Source of the DNA: Anaerolineae bacterium
GTDB taxonomy: Bacteria > Chloroflexota > Anaerolineae > Aggregatilineales > JAFGMM01
Direction: 5' to 3'
Length of the DNA stretch: 64,000 nucleotides
Assembly: GCA_027494055.1 (NCBI GenBank)
Contig: JAOSJO010000027.1
Coordinates: 1 to 64,000 of the forward strand
Positions 1 through 9,216 of this stretch are shown piece after piece; the first letter of the stretch is position 1, and the number at the start of each line of letters is the position of its first letter. The notes under the pieces were generated by a model that did no database searches, had not been told where the DNA came from, and was given only the letters and a program-made list of their open reading frames with translations. The translations under genes were made by a program, and so were the position numbers.

Positions 1-355
<355 letters not shown>

Positions 356-430
356 GTTGTGTGGTACGGAGAAATTGGCCCTTTGGTTTGCGCGCAAGTA
401 TCCCTAATTCAGTTGATAAGTTAACAAAAA

Positions 431-554
<124 letters not shown>

Positions 555-614
555 TTTTTGATTCTCGCGTCGCGCGCGCTCGCCTGGGCGCCAAGGGCGC
601 CCGCCGCCCAGACC

Positions 615-623
615 GGGTACAAT
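615..623 (+). promoter_or_regulatory. -10 element GGGTACAAT upstream of the HIT gene
   Basis: TACAAT at 618-623 is a good -10 hexamer with no recognisable -35. Transcription would begin near 630. The same GGGTACAAT string precedes several other plus-strand genes in the window. Confidence 0.5.
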
Positions 624-651
624 CACATGCGTGTCAGAGAAAGGCTGGCGG

Positions 652-1155
652 ATGGACCACCTGTGGACCCCCTGGCGGCTGCCATACCTCAAGGGCGGTG
701 ATGATGACATGGGCGACGCCTGCATCTTCTGCCGGAAAGTCGATGCCCCCAGCGACGCCGCCGAGCACGTGCTGGCGCGCTCGGCGCACGTGTTCGTGAC
801 GCTCAACCTCTACCCGTACAACAACGGCCACCTGATGGTCGTGCCTTACGCGCACGTCGCCAGCATGGAGGCGCTGCCCTCCCCCGCGCTGACCGACCTG
901 ATGGAGACGGCGAACCGCGCGATGGCGGTGCTGCGCGCCGCGTCGCACCCGCACGCCTTCAACGTCGGCGCGAACATCGGCGCGGCGGCCGGCGCGGGGA
1001 TTGAGGAGCACTTCCACCTGCACGTGGTGCCGCGCTGGTCGGGCGACACGAACTACATGACGGTCGTCGGCGAGACGCGCGTCATCCCCGAATGGATCGA
1101 CGATACCTACAAGGTGCTGCGCGCGCTCTGGGTGGAGCTGTTCCCGCCCGGCTGA
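652..1155 (+). CDS. HIT family nucleotide hydrolase/phosphorylase
   Basis: The protein has about 167 residues and the histidine-triad motif HFHLHVVP near residues 119-126, in which the middle His is the nucleotidyl acceptor. The N-terminal WTPWR and the CIFC segment (a zinc-ribbon-like part) are typical of the Ap4A phosphorylase-like branch of HIT proteins. These cytoplasmic enzymes cleave nucleoside polyphosphates or related phosphoramidates; the exact substrate cannot be told. The ATG at 652 is preceded by AGAAAGG at 7 nt; an in-frame GTG at 631 sits right at the predicted transcript start and would give a leaderless message. It stands alone after the rRNA operon. Confidence 0.85.
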   Translation: MDHLWTPWRLPYLKGGDDDMGDACIFCRKVDAPSDAAEHVLARSAHVFVTLNLYPYNNGHLMVVPYAHVASMEALPSPALTDLMETANRAMAVLRAASHPHAFNVGANIGAAAGAGIEEHFHLHVVPRWSGDTNYMTVVGETRVIPEWIDDTYKVLRALWVELFPPG

Positions 1156-1173
1156 AGCGCCGGCGGGCCGCGC

Positions 1174-1684
1174 TCAGCCGGCTTCGGGCCGGTACGTCGC
1201 GTCGCCGAAGCTCCCGACGAACTCCGGCAGGTCGCGGTGGCCGAGCTGCTGCCGGATGGCGTGCGCCTCGCCCGTGTGGAACCAGTAGTGGTAGATGTTG
1301 CGCAGGAGCGACGTGCCGACGTTCTCCCCCGTGCGCCTGGCCGCCCCACTCAAGGTGCGCCCGCAGCCGTTCCGGCGTCAGCGTCTCCAGGTAGACGTCG
1401 GCGGCGGCGGTGATCTCGCGCCACGCCGCCCACATCGCGTCCAGCGGCGGCGTGCTGGGCGGCTGGCCGAAGCCGACCTGCGCGTACAGGCCCGGCGCGA
1501 TGTTGCGCCCCTGCGCCATCATCACCCAGAGAAAATGCTCCTGCGCGGCCAGATGGCCCACGATCCAACTGATGCAGTTCATCGGTCCCAGGCGACGGCG
1601 CGCGTCCGCGTCGGATACGCCCGCCAGGCAGCGTTGAAGCTCGCTGCGCACGAAGCGAAGCTGCATCACCAGCAGGTGGGGCAT
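1174..1684 (-). CDS. DinB family protein (frameshifted)
   Basis: The N-terminal frame (LLVMQLRFVRSELQR, then NCISWIVGHLAAQEHFLW) matches the four-helix DinB/YfiT fold, whose metal-binding His residues are H49-like in GHLAAQEH. The family includes thiol-dependent transferases; function here is unknown. The frame breaks at about 1340-1350 near CCGCCCCACTC, and the C-terminal helix NIYHYWFHTGEAHAIRQ continues in another frame to a stop at 1174. The repaired length, about 170 residues, is normal. The start ATG at 1684 has AAGGAG six nt upstream. It follows the SH3 gene by 22 nt and is probably co-transcribed. Confidence 0.75.
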
Positions 1685-1706
1685 GTGCAACTCCTTGTGT
1701 CTGCCG

Positions 1707-2501
1707 CTAGAACAGCCGGCGCGCCGCGCTGACCATCAGCCCAAGGAGGCCAACCGCCGCCAGCCCGATGATGGGGATGGCGGGCGGCAGCCCGCTGGCC
1801 CCGGTATCGACCTGGCCGGCCCCTGGCGAAAACGCGGCGGCGGGGAGTGTGGGCGCGAGGGGGCGGCGGCGTGAACGTCGGGGGCGCGTCGCCTGTATGG
1901 CGGCCTCGCCTTCGGCCTCGAAGACGCCCGTCGGCAGCAGCGCCGCCAGCGCGGTCGCGGTGCCCAGCGCGCCCGGCGTCTGCTCCAACACCGCGAGCGT
2001 CTGCTGCACGCTCACCTGCGCCGGGTCGGAGGTGGGCGCCTCTGGCCCCTCGATGATGGGCACGTTCTGCACGTTGCCGCTGAGCGTCACCAGGTCGCGG
2101 TAGACCCAGGCCACGCCGGAGGGGGAGTCGTTGAACTCGATCTGGTACCAGGGATAGTCGCGGTGCGCGCCAATCACGACGTACCGGTCGCCGTTGTAGA
2201 TCGTCCCCAGGCGGGTGAAGTCCAGGCCCGGGCCGGAGCGCACGTTCGCCTCGTCAATCGGTTCGGCGTAGGCCGGCCCCGGCGGGGTGGGGGTGCGCGT
2301 GGCGGTCTCGGCGGCCTCCGGGCCGACATCGACCGGGGGCGGCGAGGGCGAGGCGTTGGGGAATTGCAGTTGCGCCGGCGTCGCCGTAGGCGCTTCCTGC
2401 AACGCCGAGGCGGGGACGCGCATCAGCGCGCCCGCGCCGATGACCATGATGCATAGACCGCAAACCAGGAGCGTAACAACCCGTCGCATGACATGACCCA
2501 T
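1707..2501 (-). CDS. SH3-domain membrane-anchored protein
   Basis: About 264 residues. The start holds one hydrophobic segment (VTLLVCGLCIMVIGAGALM), followed by a Pro/Thr-rich linker, a bacterial SH3 domain (about residues 78-145, with the hallmark ANVRSGPGLDFTRLGTI), and a second hydrophobic segment at the C-terminus (IPIIGLAAVGLLGLMVSA) before RRLF. It is thus exported and probably held in the membrane. SH3b domains bind peptidoglycan or proteins outside the cell. A basic stretch RPRRSRRR near residue 210 may reflect a local frame error, because a neighbouring frame reads a Pro/Thr-rich linker there. ATG at 2489 is an alternative start. Confidence 0.7.
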   Translation of the reverse strand: MGHVMRRVVTLLVCGLCIMVIGAGALMRVPASALQEAPTATPAQLQFPNASPSPPPVDVGPEAAETATRTPTPPGPAYAEPIDEANVRSGPGLDFTRLGTIYNGDRYVVIGAHRDYPWYQIEFNDSPSGVAWVYRDLVTLSGNVQNVPIIEGPEAPTSDPAQVSVQQTLAVLEQTPGALGTATALAALLPTGVFEAEGEAAIQATRPRRSRRRPLAPTLPAAAFSPGAGQVDTGASGLPPAIPIIGLAAVGLLGLMVSAARRLF

Positions 2502-2582
2502 CTACACCGCTTAACCAACCAGCCATGAGTTTAACGCAAACACCGGGTATTGGGCCAGTGGCGCGCGTCCCGCCAAACGCGC

Positions 2583-4051
2583 TCAGCGGGCCGCGTAGGC
2601 GGCCTCCACCGTCGCCGTGAGGGTGCAGCCGTCCTCGGTGCTGAACACGATCTCGGCCTCGATCTGCGCGTCGCCAAGCACGCGCAGCGTATTGGCATAC
2701 GCCACTTCGTCATCGCGAAACACGAAGCTGCCCACCGCCTCGTAGATGCCAGGCTCGACGCGCGTGTATCGCGTCTGCCCCCACACCAGGCGCGTCGCGC
2801 CCGCCTCGATGCGCAGGTCCACGTTGTACGGCGCTTCCGGGAAGAGCGGAAGCGCGTGCGCGCGCCGGGGCAGCTCAGGTCCTCGCCCGTGAGCGTCACC
2901 TGCCACGCGCCCGCCGTCGGCGCGACGTTCAGCGCGTCGAGGACCGCCGGCGAGGCCGCCGGGGCGACGCTGACCTCGCGTTCGAGGCCGGCGAGGGGCA
3001 GCGCCCGCAGTGCGCGCGCGTCGTAGGGTTCCGGCGCTTCCGGCGCGCCGGCCGCCGACAGGTCGTCGTCGAGCGGCACGCGCACCCGCGCCCCAGACGG
3101 CACGATCCGCACCACGTCCGTGGCAGTCACCTGCGCCGCGCCTTCGAGGAGGTTGATCGCCATCTCGCCCGGCGACGGCGTCTCCAGGTACGCGGTGGAG
3201 GCGGGCTGCGATGCAAGCTGAAGCGTCACGCCGTTGACCACCAGCGTCACATCCGCCTCGCCCTCCGGGGTCTGGATCAGGATGCCGTTGGCGGCCTCGG
3301 CGCAGGGCGCGTCCTGCCCGGCCTCGAAGGTGAAGACCTGCATGGGCGCGTAGGCCGATCCTGCCGCCTCGATGGGTTCCGGCGGCGCGGCGGGATCGAC
3401 GACCTTGAGCATGTTGAGGTTGGGGCCGTTGAGCAGGTCAGAGAACACCCACCCGCGCGCGCCCTCCGTGTCGGGCAGGCGGATGCGAATCCACTGGCCG
3501 TTCGCGAGCCGTCCGTCCGCCGTGACCTGCTGTCCCGACTGGAGGCCGCCGACCTGCGGCGTGTTGGTCGATGGCCCCTCGCGCACGCGCGTGTTCTGCC
3601 GCACGAACACCTCGATCAGCATCGGCGGCGCGTCCGCGTAATCGACGCCGTTCGTGGCGGTCACGTCGCCGAAAAGCAACAGCGTCACGTCCGCGGCTGG
3701 CGCGCCGGGAGCGTTCGCCTGGACGCGCATCAGCGCCACGCCCCACTCGCCGGCGTCGAGGTCCATCGCGCCGACGCGGAAGGCGCTCACCTGCGCCACG
3801 TTGACCCGGTCGCCGGCCACCGCGAAGTCGATGTCCCCACCGAAGCTCGGCTGGGCGGTCGCCTGGACCGGGCGGCTGCCGTAGCACGCCTGGCTCCGGG
3901 CCGTCGCCGCGCACCGCGCGCTGACGGTCGCCAGCGTGGATCCGACCAGCGCCGGACAGGCGTCGTCCTCTTGCGCGCCAGCGTGCATGAGCGGCGCGGC
4001 GCACATCAGCACGGGCAAAGCCAGCCACACCCCCAGACGCAACCACTTCAT
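2583..4051 (-). CDS. secreted SH3-domain protein (frameshifted)
   Basis: About 489 residues after repair. A signal peptide (MKWLRLGVWLALPVLMCAAPLMHAGAQ) is followed by a Cys-containing N-terminal region, a bacterial SH3 domain (RVREGPSTNTPQVGGLQSG, with GWVFSDLL at its end), and a region with NLLEGAAQVTATD and VRIVPSGARVRVPL that resembles FecR-like beta structure. The frame shifts near 2860-2880 in a GC-dinucleotide tract; the C-terminal part PEAPYNVDLRIEAGATRLVWG is read in the second frame to the stop at 2583. AAGGAG lies upstream of the ATG. Role unknown; probably an extracellular sensor or wall-associated protein. Confidence 0.7.
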
Positions 4052-4135
4052 GAGTCTGCGCTCCTTCGCACGCGCGCGATACCTCTGCCGACCTGTGTCC
4101 CTATGATATGCGCCCGCAGCAGTTTGTCAAAGGCA

Positions 4136-4166
4136 GAAAAACACCCCGGCGTGAGGGCCGGGGTGT
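4136..4166 (-). terminator. intrinsic terminator
   Basis: A perfect 10-bp stem ACACCCCGGC / GCCGGGGTGT (4141-4150 with 4157-4166) with a 6-nt loop, followed on the minus strand by TTTT. It lies just past the stop of the propeller gene and should end its transcript before the next gene. Confidence 0.8.
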
Positions 4167-4195
4167 GTGCGTGTTCGTCGGGCTGCGGCCCCGCG

Positions 4196-5487
4196 CTATG
4201 GCTCGGTGGGGCGCACGGCGACCTGCCCGGCATCCTCCAGGAGGATGTTGGAGCCGGCGGGGTCGAGCGTGACCACAATCACGAACTGGCGCGGGATGTT
4301 GTACGAGAGGTCGGCGGCGCTCCTGCCCTCTTCGAACAGGTCGAGCCACACGTCGGCGTTCTCGATCTGCGTGAAGCCGACGTTGTTGCCGTCCAGCACG
4401 AAGATGTTCGCCAGCACGTGCGCCGGCGCGGTGTAGAGACGGCTGTTGCTGTCGTCGATCAGGTTGTAGAAGCGGAAGCCGCAGAAGTTCACCCGTATCA
4501 TCACCGGCGACTGGCCGAACACCTGGAGCGCGCGGTCCTGCATGGAATCGGCGGTGGTCCGCTCCGCCTCCAACTGGATCAGGCTGAAGAACACGCCGGT
4601 TGCGCTCTGGTTCCACGCGACGTGCCCGACGCTCAGGTTGGGGTCGGTGGCAACCGTCACGACGCGGTGCGGCGTGTCGAGCTTGTCCAGGTTGTAGATG
4701 GCGATGGCGCTTGCGCCATCCTCGCCCTTCGGGGCCACGCCCGCGATGAAGCCGCCGTCGTCGCTCAGGACCACGCGCGCCAGCGCGATGTCGAGCGGCG
4801 TGTCGGTCTGGGTGTTCAGGTCCAGCGCCGCGACGCCCGCGCCGGAGCAGTTCGTCGCGTGCACGATCTGCGCGCCGGTCCAGTAGAAGGCGAGAGAGTT
4901 ACCCCCCATGCTCGCCGTCTCCTCCCAATAGAGGGCCTCCGCCGGGTCGGAGGTTCCGCCGCCGCAGCCGACCTGGAAGCCGAACGCGCCCAGCAGCAGC
5001 GACTCGCGCGCGGGGTCCTCCGGCGAGACGGCGAAGACGTTGTGCGTCTCGCGGCCATCCGCGTCGTACTCGCCGGTCGCAACGACATAGGCAAGGAGCG
5101 AGTTCGGCGTTCCACGCCGGCGGGAAGGCGATACCCAGGCCGCCGACGACCGGCTCCAGCCTGATCTCCGGCTGGGTTACGTCGGCGAGATAGAGCGTGC
5201 GCCCGGCGCGGTCGATGCGGACCACGGCGAGCCATTTGCCGTCCGGCGACCAGCGCGGCTGCGCGTAGCGCGGTTCGTAGTACGCAGGGTAGGCGGCGTT
5301 GCCGACGACGCGCCCGGCGTCGTCGGTGAGGGCGGCGTCGGTGTTGTTGTCGTAGCGCAGCCAGAGGTTGCCGCCCTTGATGTAGGCCAGGGTCGGTTTC
5401 GGCGGCTCCTGCGCGCTGGCGACCGGAAGCGCAGCGGTCACCAACGCCAGCAGGATCGCCAGGATAAGCAGGCGCTTCGGTTTCACG
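4196..5487 (-). CDS. secreted TolB/WD40-like beta-propeller protein (frameshifted)
   Basis: About 430 residues after repair. A signal peptide (KRLLILAILLALVTAALPVASAQ) leads into blades with LAYIKGGNLWLRYD and PRWSPDGKWLAVVRID, the WSPDGKWLA string being typical of TolB/PD40 repeats. Later blades continue in a second frame after a break near 5100 (GNSLAFYWTGAQIVHA, VVLSDDGGFIAGVAP, HVAWNQSATGVFF). It is probably extracytoplasmic and non-enzymatic. I chose the GTG at 5487 because AGGAG lies 8 nt upstream; an ATG at 5519 in frame is possible. A terminator follows the gene. Confidence 0.7.
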
Positions 5488-5576
5488 GGGGTTTCTCCTG
5501 TTGGTGAAGTTATTTTCATAGCACGCGCAACACTACCATTTACGCGGCGTCTCGGCAAATAGGCGGTGGGTCGCGG

Positions 5577-6098
5577 TCACGCCATCTCGCCGGCCGCGCG
5601 CAACGCCAGATAGCCCAGGCCGCCGAAGAAACGATCGACGTTGCGGCCATCGGCGGCGCTGGTTTGCAGGAAGGGGATGCCCAGCGTCCTGGCCCACGCC
5701 TGCGCCTGCGCGGCAGGCACGACGCCTTCCTTGTCGATCTTGTTTGCGACGAGCATCATGGGCACGTTCGGCACGATCTTGAGGATTTCCTCGCGCCAGC
5801 GCGCCAGGTTGTCGAACGTCACCGGGCGCGTCACGTCGTAGACCAGCGCGACCGCGCGCGCGCCCCGGTAGAACTGGTCGCGGAAGGAGCCGAAACGCTC
5901 CTGGCCGGCGATGTCCCAGATCGAGAGGCGGATGACGCGGTTCCGAATCGACACGGTCTTGGTCTGGAAATCGACGCCGATGGTCATGACGCGGGACTCT
6001 TCGAACTTGCCTTCGCAGAAGCGGCGAATGAGGCTGGTCTTGCCGACTGCGCCGTCCCCGGCAACGACGACCTTGTAGATGGGGATGGACTCTTTCAC
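5577..6098 (-). CDS. Rab/Ras-like small GTPase
   Basis: A complete 173-residue small GTPase. Visible motifs in order: G1 GDGAVGKTS (about 14-22), switch I TIGVDFQTK with the G2 Thr, G3 WDIAGQERF (about 62-70), G4 NKID (about 119-122) and G5 TSA (about 146-148). FYRGARAVALVYDVTRP is very close to eukaryotic Rab proteins. It ends without prenylation cysteines, so it is presumably soluble. Start is GTG. Bacterial members of this group are known from MglA/Rup-like families, but no partner GAP, roadblock or effector gene is adjacent. Its role here is unknown. Confidence 0.88.
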   Translation of the reverse strand: MKESIPIYKVVVAGDGAVGKTSLIRRFCEGKFEESRVMTIGVDFQTKTVSIRNRVIRLSIWDIAGQERFGSFRDQFYRGARAVALVYDVTRPVTFDNLARWREEILKIVPNVPMMLVANKIDKEGVVPAAQAQAWARTLGIPFLQTSAADGRNVDRFFGGLGYLALRAAGEMA

Positions 6099-6191
6099 GC
6101 CGATGTCCCTGTCTGCGGCCTGCTGCGCTGCGCACGTACAATGTTAATCGAGAACGGCGCGAAGGCCAACATGTGCGGCCATTGCGGCTAC

Positions 6192-6356
6192 TGCATGGTA
6201 AAGGCCGGGGAGGCAGCACAGATTGGAAACACGGAAGCCACGAAAGGCGCGAAAACGCGAAAAGAAGCGCCCAATCCTTTCGTGGCTTCGCATGTTTCGT
6301 GTTTTCGTGTTACGCATCTGGGTGCGTGCATCTCGGTTCCCGAACTTTGACATGCC
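6192..6356. repeat. interspersed repeat, copy 1 of about 165 bp
   Basis: This intergenic block has a close relative at 63339-63484. Shared landmarks in order are TGCATGG, GAAACACG, ACGAAAGGCGCG, CTTTCGTG, TTTCGTG, TTCGTGTTACG, GGTGCGTG and GCACTTT-like ends. The inner ACGAAAG and CTTTCGT parts form inverted repeats. Confidence 0.75.
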
Positions 6357-6377
6357 AACATGTGCGGCGCCTCCCAT

Positions 6378-6409
6378 AGCTCCCAGGGAGCTTGAACTGC
6401 CTGGGAGCT
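6378..6409. repeat. AGCTCCCAGG hairpin repeat
   Basis: Perfect 10-bp arms AGCTCCCAGG and CCTGGGAGCT with a 12-nt loop. Related hairpins or half copies are at 41307-41341, 46448-46465 and 46606-46623. No T-run follows, so it is not a classical terminator. Confidence 0.75.
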
Positions 6410-6442
6410 ACCAACAAATATGGACAATTCCCACTCAAATAC

Positions 6443-6471
6443 TTGACAAACCCGCGCGGCGTGTATATAAT
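6443..6471 (+). promoter_or_regulatory. consensus sigma-70 promoter of the fasciclin gene
   Basis: TTGACA at 6443-6448, exactly 17 nt, then TATAAT at 6466-6471. Both hexamers are perfect. The predicted start near 6478 leaves a leader of about 138 nt before the GTG at 6616. Confidence 0.85.
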
Positions 6472-6615
6472 ATGTTCAGGTTAGGTGGACACTCAAGGGA
6501 GGTACTGACAACTGCTCGAACGTGAAAACGGAGGCAGCGCACCGTTCCAGGCGTCTTTGAATGAATGTATCGGCAAACTGTAACGCTTCAGACAGACTAT
6601 AAAGGAGTAGGTAAA

Positions 6616-8121
6616 GTGAAAAGGTTCGTCTCCCTCTCGATGCTCATTGCGCTCGCGTTCGTAGCCGTCGTCCCTGGCGGCGCGATCGCTCAGGAAGAAG
6701 CCAACATCGTCGAAACCGCTGTCGCCGCAGGCAACTTCACCATGCTGGCGGCGGCGCTTGAGGCCGCCGGCCTCGTCGACGCCCTGCAGGGCGAAGGCCC
6801 CTTCACGGTCTTCGCGCCCACCGATGACGCCTTCAACGCGCTGCCTGAGGGCACGTTCGAGGCGCTCCAGGGCGACATCCCGGCCCTGACCGACATCCTC
6901 ACCTACCATGTGGTGCCGGGCGCGCTTCCGGCGGCTGAGGTCGTCAGCCGCTCGTGGCTGCCCATGCTCAACGGCGCGCCGGCGCTCATCGACGGCGCAA
7001 CAATCAACGGCGCTAACATCGTCGCCACCGACATCTTCGCCTCCAACGGCGTGATCCACGTGATCGACGCCGTGATCCTCCCGCCGGAGGGCAACATCGT
7101 CGAGACCGCCGTGAACGCGGGCAGCTTCACCTCGCTCGTGGCCGCGGTCGAAATCGCCGGCCTGGTTGACGCGCTGAGCGGCCCTGGCCCGCTGACCGTG
7201 TTCGCGCCCACCGATGACGCCTTCAACGCGCTGCCTGAGGGCACGTTCGAGGCGCTGCAGGGCGACATCCCCACCCTCACCGACATCCTGACCTACCATG
7301 TCGTGCCGGGCGCGCTGCCGGCGGCGGATGTGCTGAACGCCGCCTCGGCGCGGATGCTCAACGGCGCGCCGGTGCTCTTTGACGGCGCGATGATCAACGA
7401 TGCCAACATCGTGACCACCGACATCCTCACCCGCAACGGCATCATCCACGTCATCGACGCGGTGATCCTGCCGCCCGATGGCGACATCGTGGACACGGCC
7501 CTGGCCGTCGGCGGCTTCACCGCGCTGGCCGGCGCGCTGACCCAGGCCGATCTGGTGGACACGCTCAAGGGCGAGGGGCCGTTCACGGTCTTCGCGCCCA
7601 CCGACGAGGCGTTCACCGCCCTCGGCGAGGAGACTATCGCCGCAGCGCTCGCCGACCCCACGCTGCTGACCTCGATCCTGCTGTACCACGTCGCGCCCGG
7701 CATCCTGCCCGCCGCTGAGGTCGTGGCGATGGATGCGATCCCGACGGCAATGGGCGAGCAACTGACCGTCAGCACGGAGGACGGCGTCAAGATCGAGAAC
7801 GCGAATGTCGTCACGGCGGACATCCTGACGCGCAACGGCATCATCCACGTGATCGACGCCGTGCTCCTCCCGCAGACCCCGGCTGAGGACGCGCGCTGCG
7901 CCGCCATCGTCAACACGGGCGCGAACCTGCGCGCCGGCCCCAGCACCGAGTTCGGTCGCATCGGCGGCCTGCCGGAGGGCGCGGAGGTGCAGGTGATCGG
8001 CCAGAACGCCGATGGCTCCTGGTACGAGCTGCTTCTGACCGGCGGCGGGCGTGGTTGGATCGCGGGCTTCCTGCTCGACAACCTGACCTGCCCGGAGGGT
8101 TTCGAACCGCCGGCGCGCTAA
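6616..8121 (+). CDS. secreted protein with three fasciclin domains and an SH3 domain
   Basis: About 501 residues. A signal peptide (FVSLSMLIALAFVAVVPGGAIAQ) precedes three FAS1 domains, each ending in the H2 box GxIHVIDAVILPP or a close form, and a C-terminal bacterial SH3 domain (ANLRAGPSTEFGRIGGL). FAS1 domains mediate adhesion outside the cell. Domains 1 and 2 share long identical DNA (around 6812-6872 and 7199-7259), showing a recent internal duplication; domain 3 is more diverged. I chose GTG 6616 because AAGGAG lies 8 nt upstream; the longer ORF start would break the signal peptide. It has a perfect sigma-70 promoter, so it is probably highly expressed. Confidence 0.9.
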   Translation: MKRFVSLSMLIALAFVAVVPGGAIAQEEANIVETAVAAGNFTMLAAALEAAGLVDALQGEGPFTVFAPTDDAFNALPEGTFEALQGDIPALTDILTYHVVPGALPAAEVVSRSWLPMLNGAPALIDGATINGANIVATDIFASNGVIHVIDAVILPPEGNIVETAVNAGSFTSLVAAVEIAGLVDALSGPGPLTVFAPTDDAFNALPEGTFEALQGDIPTLTDILTYHVVPGALPAADVLNAASARMLNGAPVLFDGAMINDANIVTTDILTRNGIIHVIDAVILPPDGDIVDTALAVGGFTALAGALTQADLVDTLKGEGPFTVFAPTDEAFTALGEETIAAALADPTLLTSILLYHVAPGILPAAEVVAMDAIPTAMGEQLTVSTEDGVKIENANVVTADILTRNGIIHVIDAVLLPQTPAEDARCAAIVNTGANLRAGPSTEFGRIGGLPEGAEVQVIGQNADGSWYELLLTGGGRGWIAGFLLDNLTCPEGFEPPAR

Positions 8122-8176
8122 AGTACGACCCTGTGTGAAGTAGTGTAAGCGACAAACCAAGGCTTACTGGAAGGCC

Positions 8177-8203
8177 AGGGGCGAGGGGAACACCCTCGCC
8201 CCT
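8177..8203 (+). terminator. hairpin after the fasciclin gene
   Basis: Perfect 11-bp stem AGGGGCGAGGG / CCCTCGCCCCT with a 5-nt loop, 56 nt past the stop. It is followed by CTCGTT, only a weak T-run, so termination efficiency is uncertain. Confidence 0.6.
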
Positions 8204-8215
8204 CTCGTTACCGCC

Positions 8216-8391
8216 GGTAATCTCTTCGCTGAGTCACGGTATGGCGATGCACCTGTCACAAACCTTGAGATGCAGGGGACGTAGGGCGAACCGCCGGTTC
8301 GCCCCTACCGCCAGATATGGCGGTTGGTAGGAACACAGCACGCTGTGCCCTACAGGGCAGTCAAGAGAGCATTGCCCGTGTGATTATTCAG
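8216..8391. repeat. 175-bp interspersed element, copy 1
   Basis: Near-identical in plan to 29871-30045. Both begin GGTAATCTCT, contain GAGTCACGGTATGG and CACAAACCTTGAGATGCAG, then a hairpin with arms GGGCGAACCG and CGGTTCGCCC, then CGCCAGATATGGCGGT (a second small hairpin), and end TGTGATTATTCAG. A partial copy lies at 40492-40560. No transposase is encoded. Its right end runs into the repaired 3' end of the endonuclease III gene. Confidence 0.85.
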
Positions 8392-9103
8392 GATCCATCA
8401 GTCGGGGGATCAGAACGCGAAATACTGTCGCGGTACCAGTCGCAGAGGTCCGTCAGCGGGCAGCGCGCGCAGCGCGGCGTCCCCACACGCAGACCCGTTG
8501 CCCGTGCCGGAGCATCGCCTTGTGGAAGTTGAAATACACCTCGGCCTTGTGCGGCAGCAGCGCCGGCAGCGCTTCGTGCGCCTTCTGCGCCGAGACCTTT
8601 GGGCCGATCAGCCCCAGACGCTGGCTGACGCGGTGCACGTGCGTATCGACCGGGAGCGCCGGCTTGCCGAAGCAGAACAGCAGCACCAGCGACGCGGTCT
8701 TGACCCCCACGCCCGGCAGCGCCATCAGCCAGGCGAGCGCTTCCGGTGTCGGCAGGTCGGCCAGGAAGTCAATCGACGGGGCCCCGCGCGCGTCGATGAT
8801 GCGGCGCAGTGCCTCCTGGACGTTGGGCGCTTTCGCTTCGGCGAACGTGGCCGGCGCGATGGCGTCGATCAGGGCGTCGCGCGGCGCGTCGCGGATGGCC
8901 TCCCAACTGCCGAAGCGGTCCCACATGCGCCGGTAGGCGCGCGCTTCTTCCTGCTCGGTGGTGCGGTGCGAGAGCATGGTCGAGACCAGCTCGTGCATCG
9001 GCTCACGGCGCGGCTTGAGCGGCAGCGCGCCGTAGGCCGCGACCAGCCGCTGGTAGACCTCCCACGCTTTCGCGCGCAGCGGTCTGTCACTTCCTGGATC
9101 CAT
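8388..9103 (-). CDS. endonuclease III-like DNA glycosylase (frameshifted near its end)
   Basis: About 238 residues after repair. The helix-hairpin-helix LPGVGVKTAS carries the catalytic Lys, and the catalytic Asp is in LPVDTHVHR. These excise oxidised pyrimidines and nick the strand. As read, the frame ends at 8453 and loses the iron-sulfur cluster. Adding one G to the four-base run at 8481-8484 restores CVWGTPRCARCPLTDLC, the exact C-x6-C-x2-C-x5-C cluster motif, and moves the stop to 8388. A -10 TATACT on the minus strand (9111-9116) is only 7 nt from the ATG, suggesting a leaderless message. Confidence 0.85.
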
Positions 9104-9216
9104 GTTTCAGAGTATAGCATCGCGGCGCGCGCGCGCGGCAACCCCGTGCGCGTTGCGGTCTCCGCTGATACACTATGCGGAAATCGCGCACGCGCCAACC
9201 CGCCGCCGAGAAACGC

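Noticed and set aside
356..430. tRNA in the 23S-5S spacer
   Set aside because: No cloverleaf-like sequence or TTCGA-type T-loop is present, and the spacer is too short.
6493..8160. 555-residue antisense ORF opposite the fasciclin gene
   Set aside because: It has no family signature, a His/Arg/Gly-biased composition and mirrors the codon bias of the sense gene. Long antisense frames of this kind are common in GC-rich DNA; those at 13657-14868, 37098-38594 and 50650-52578 were dropped for the same reason.
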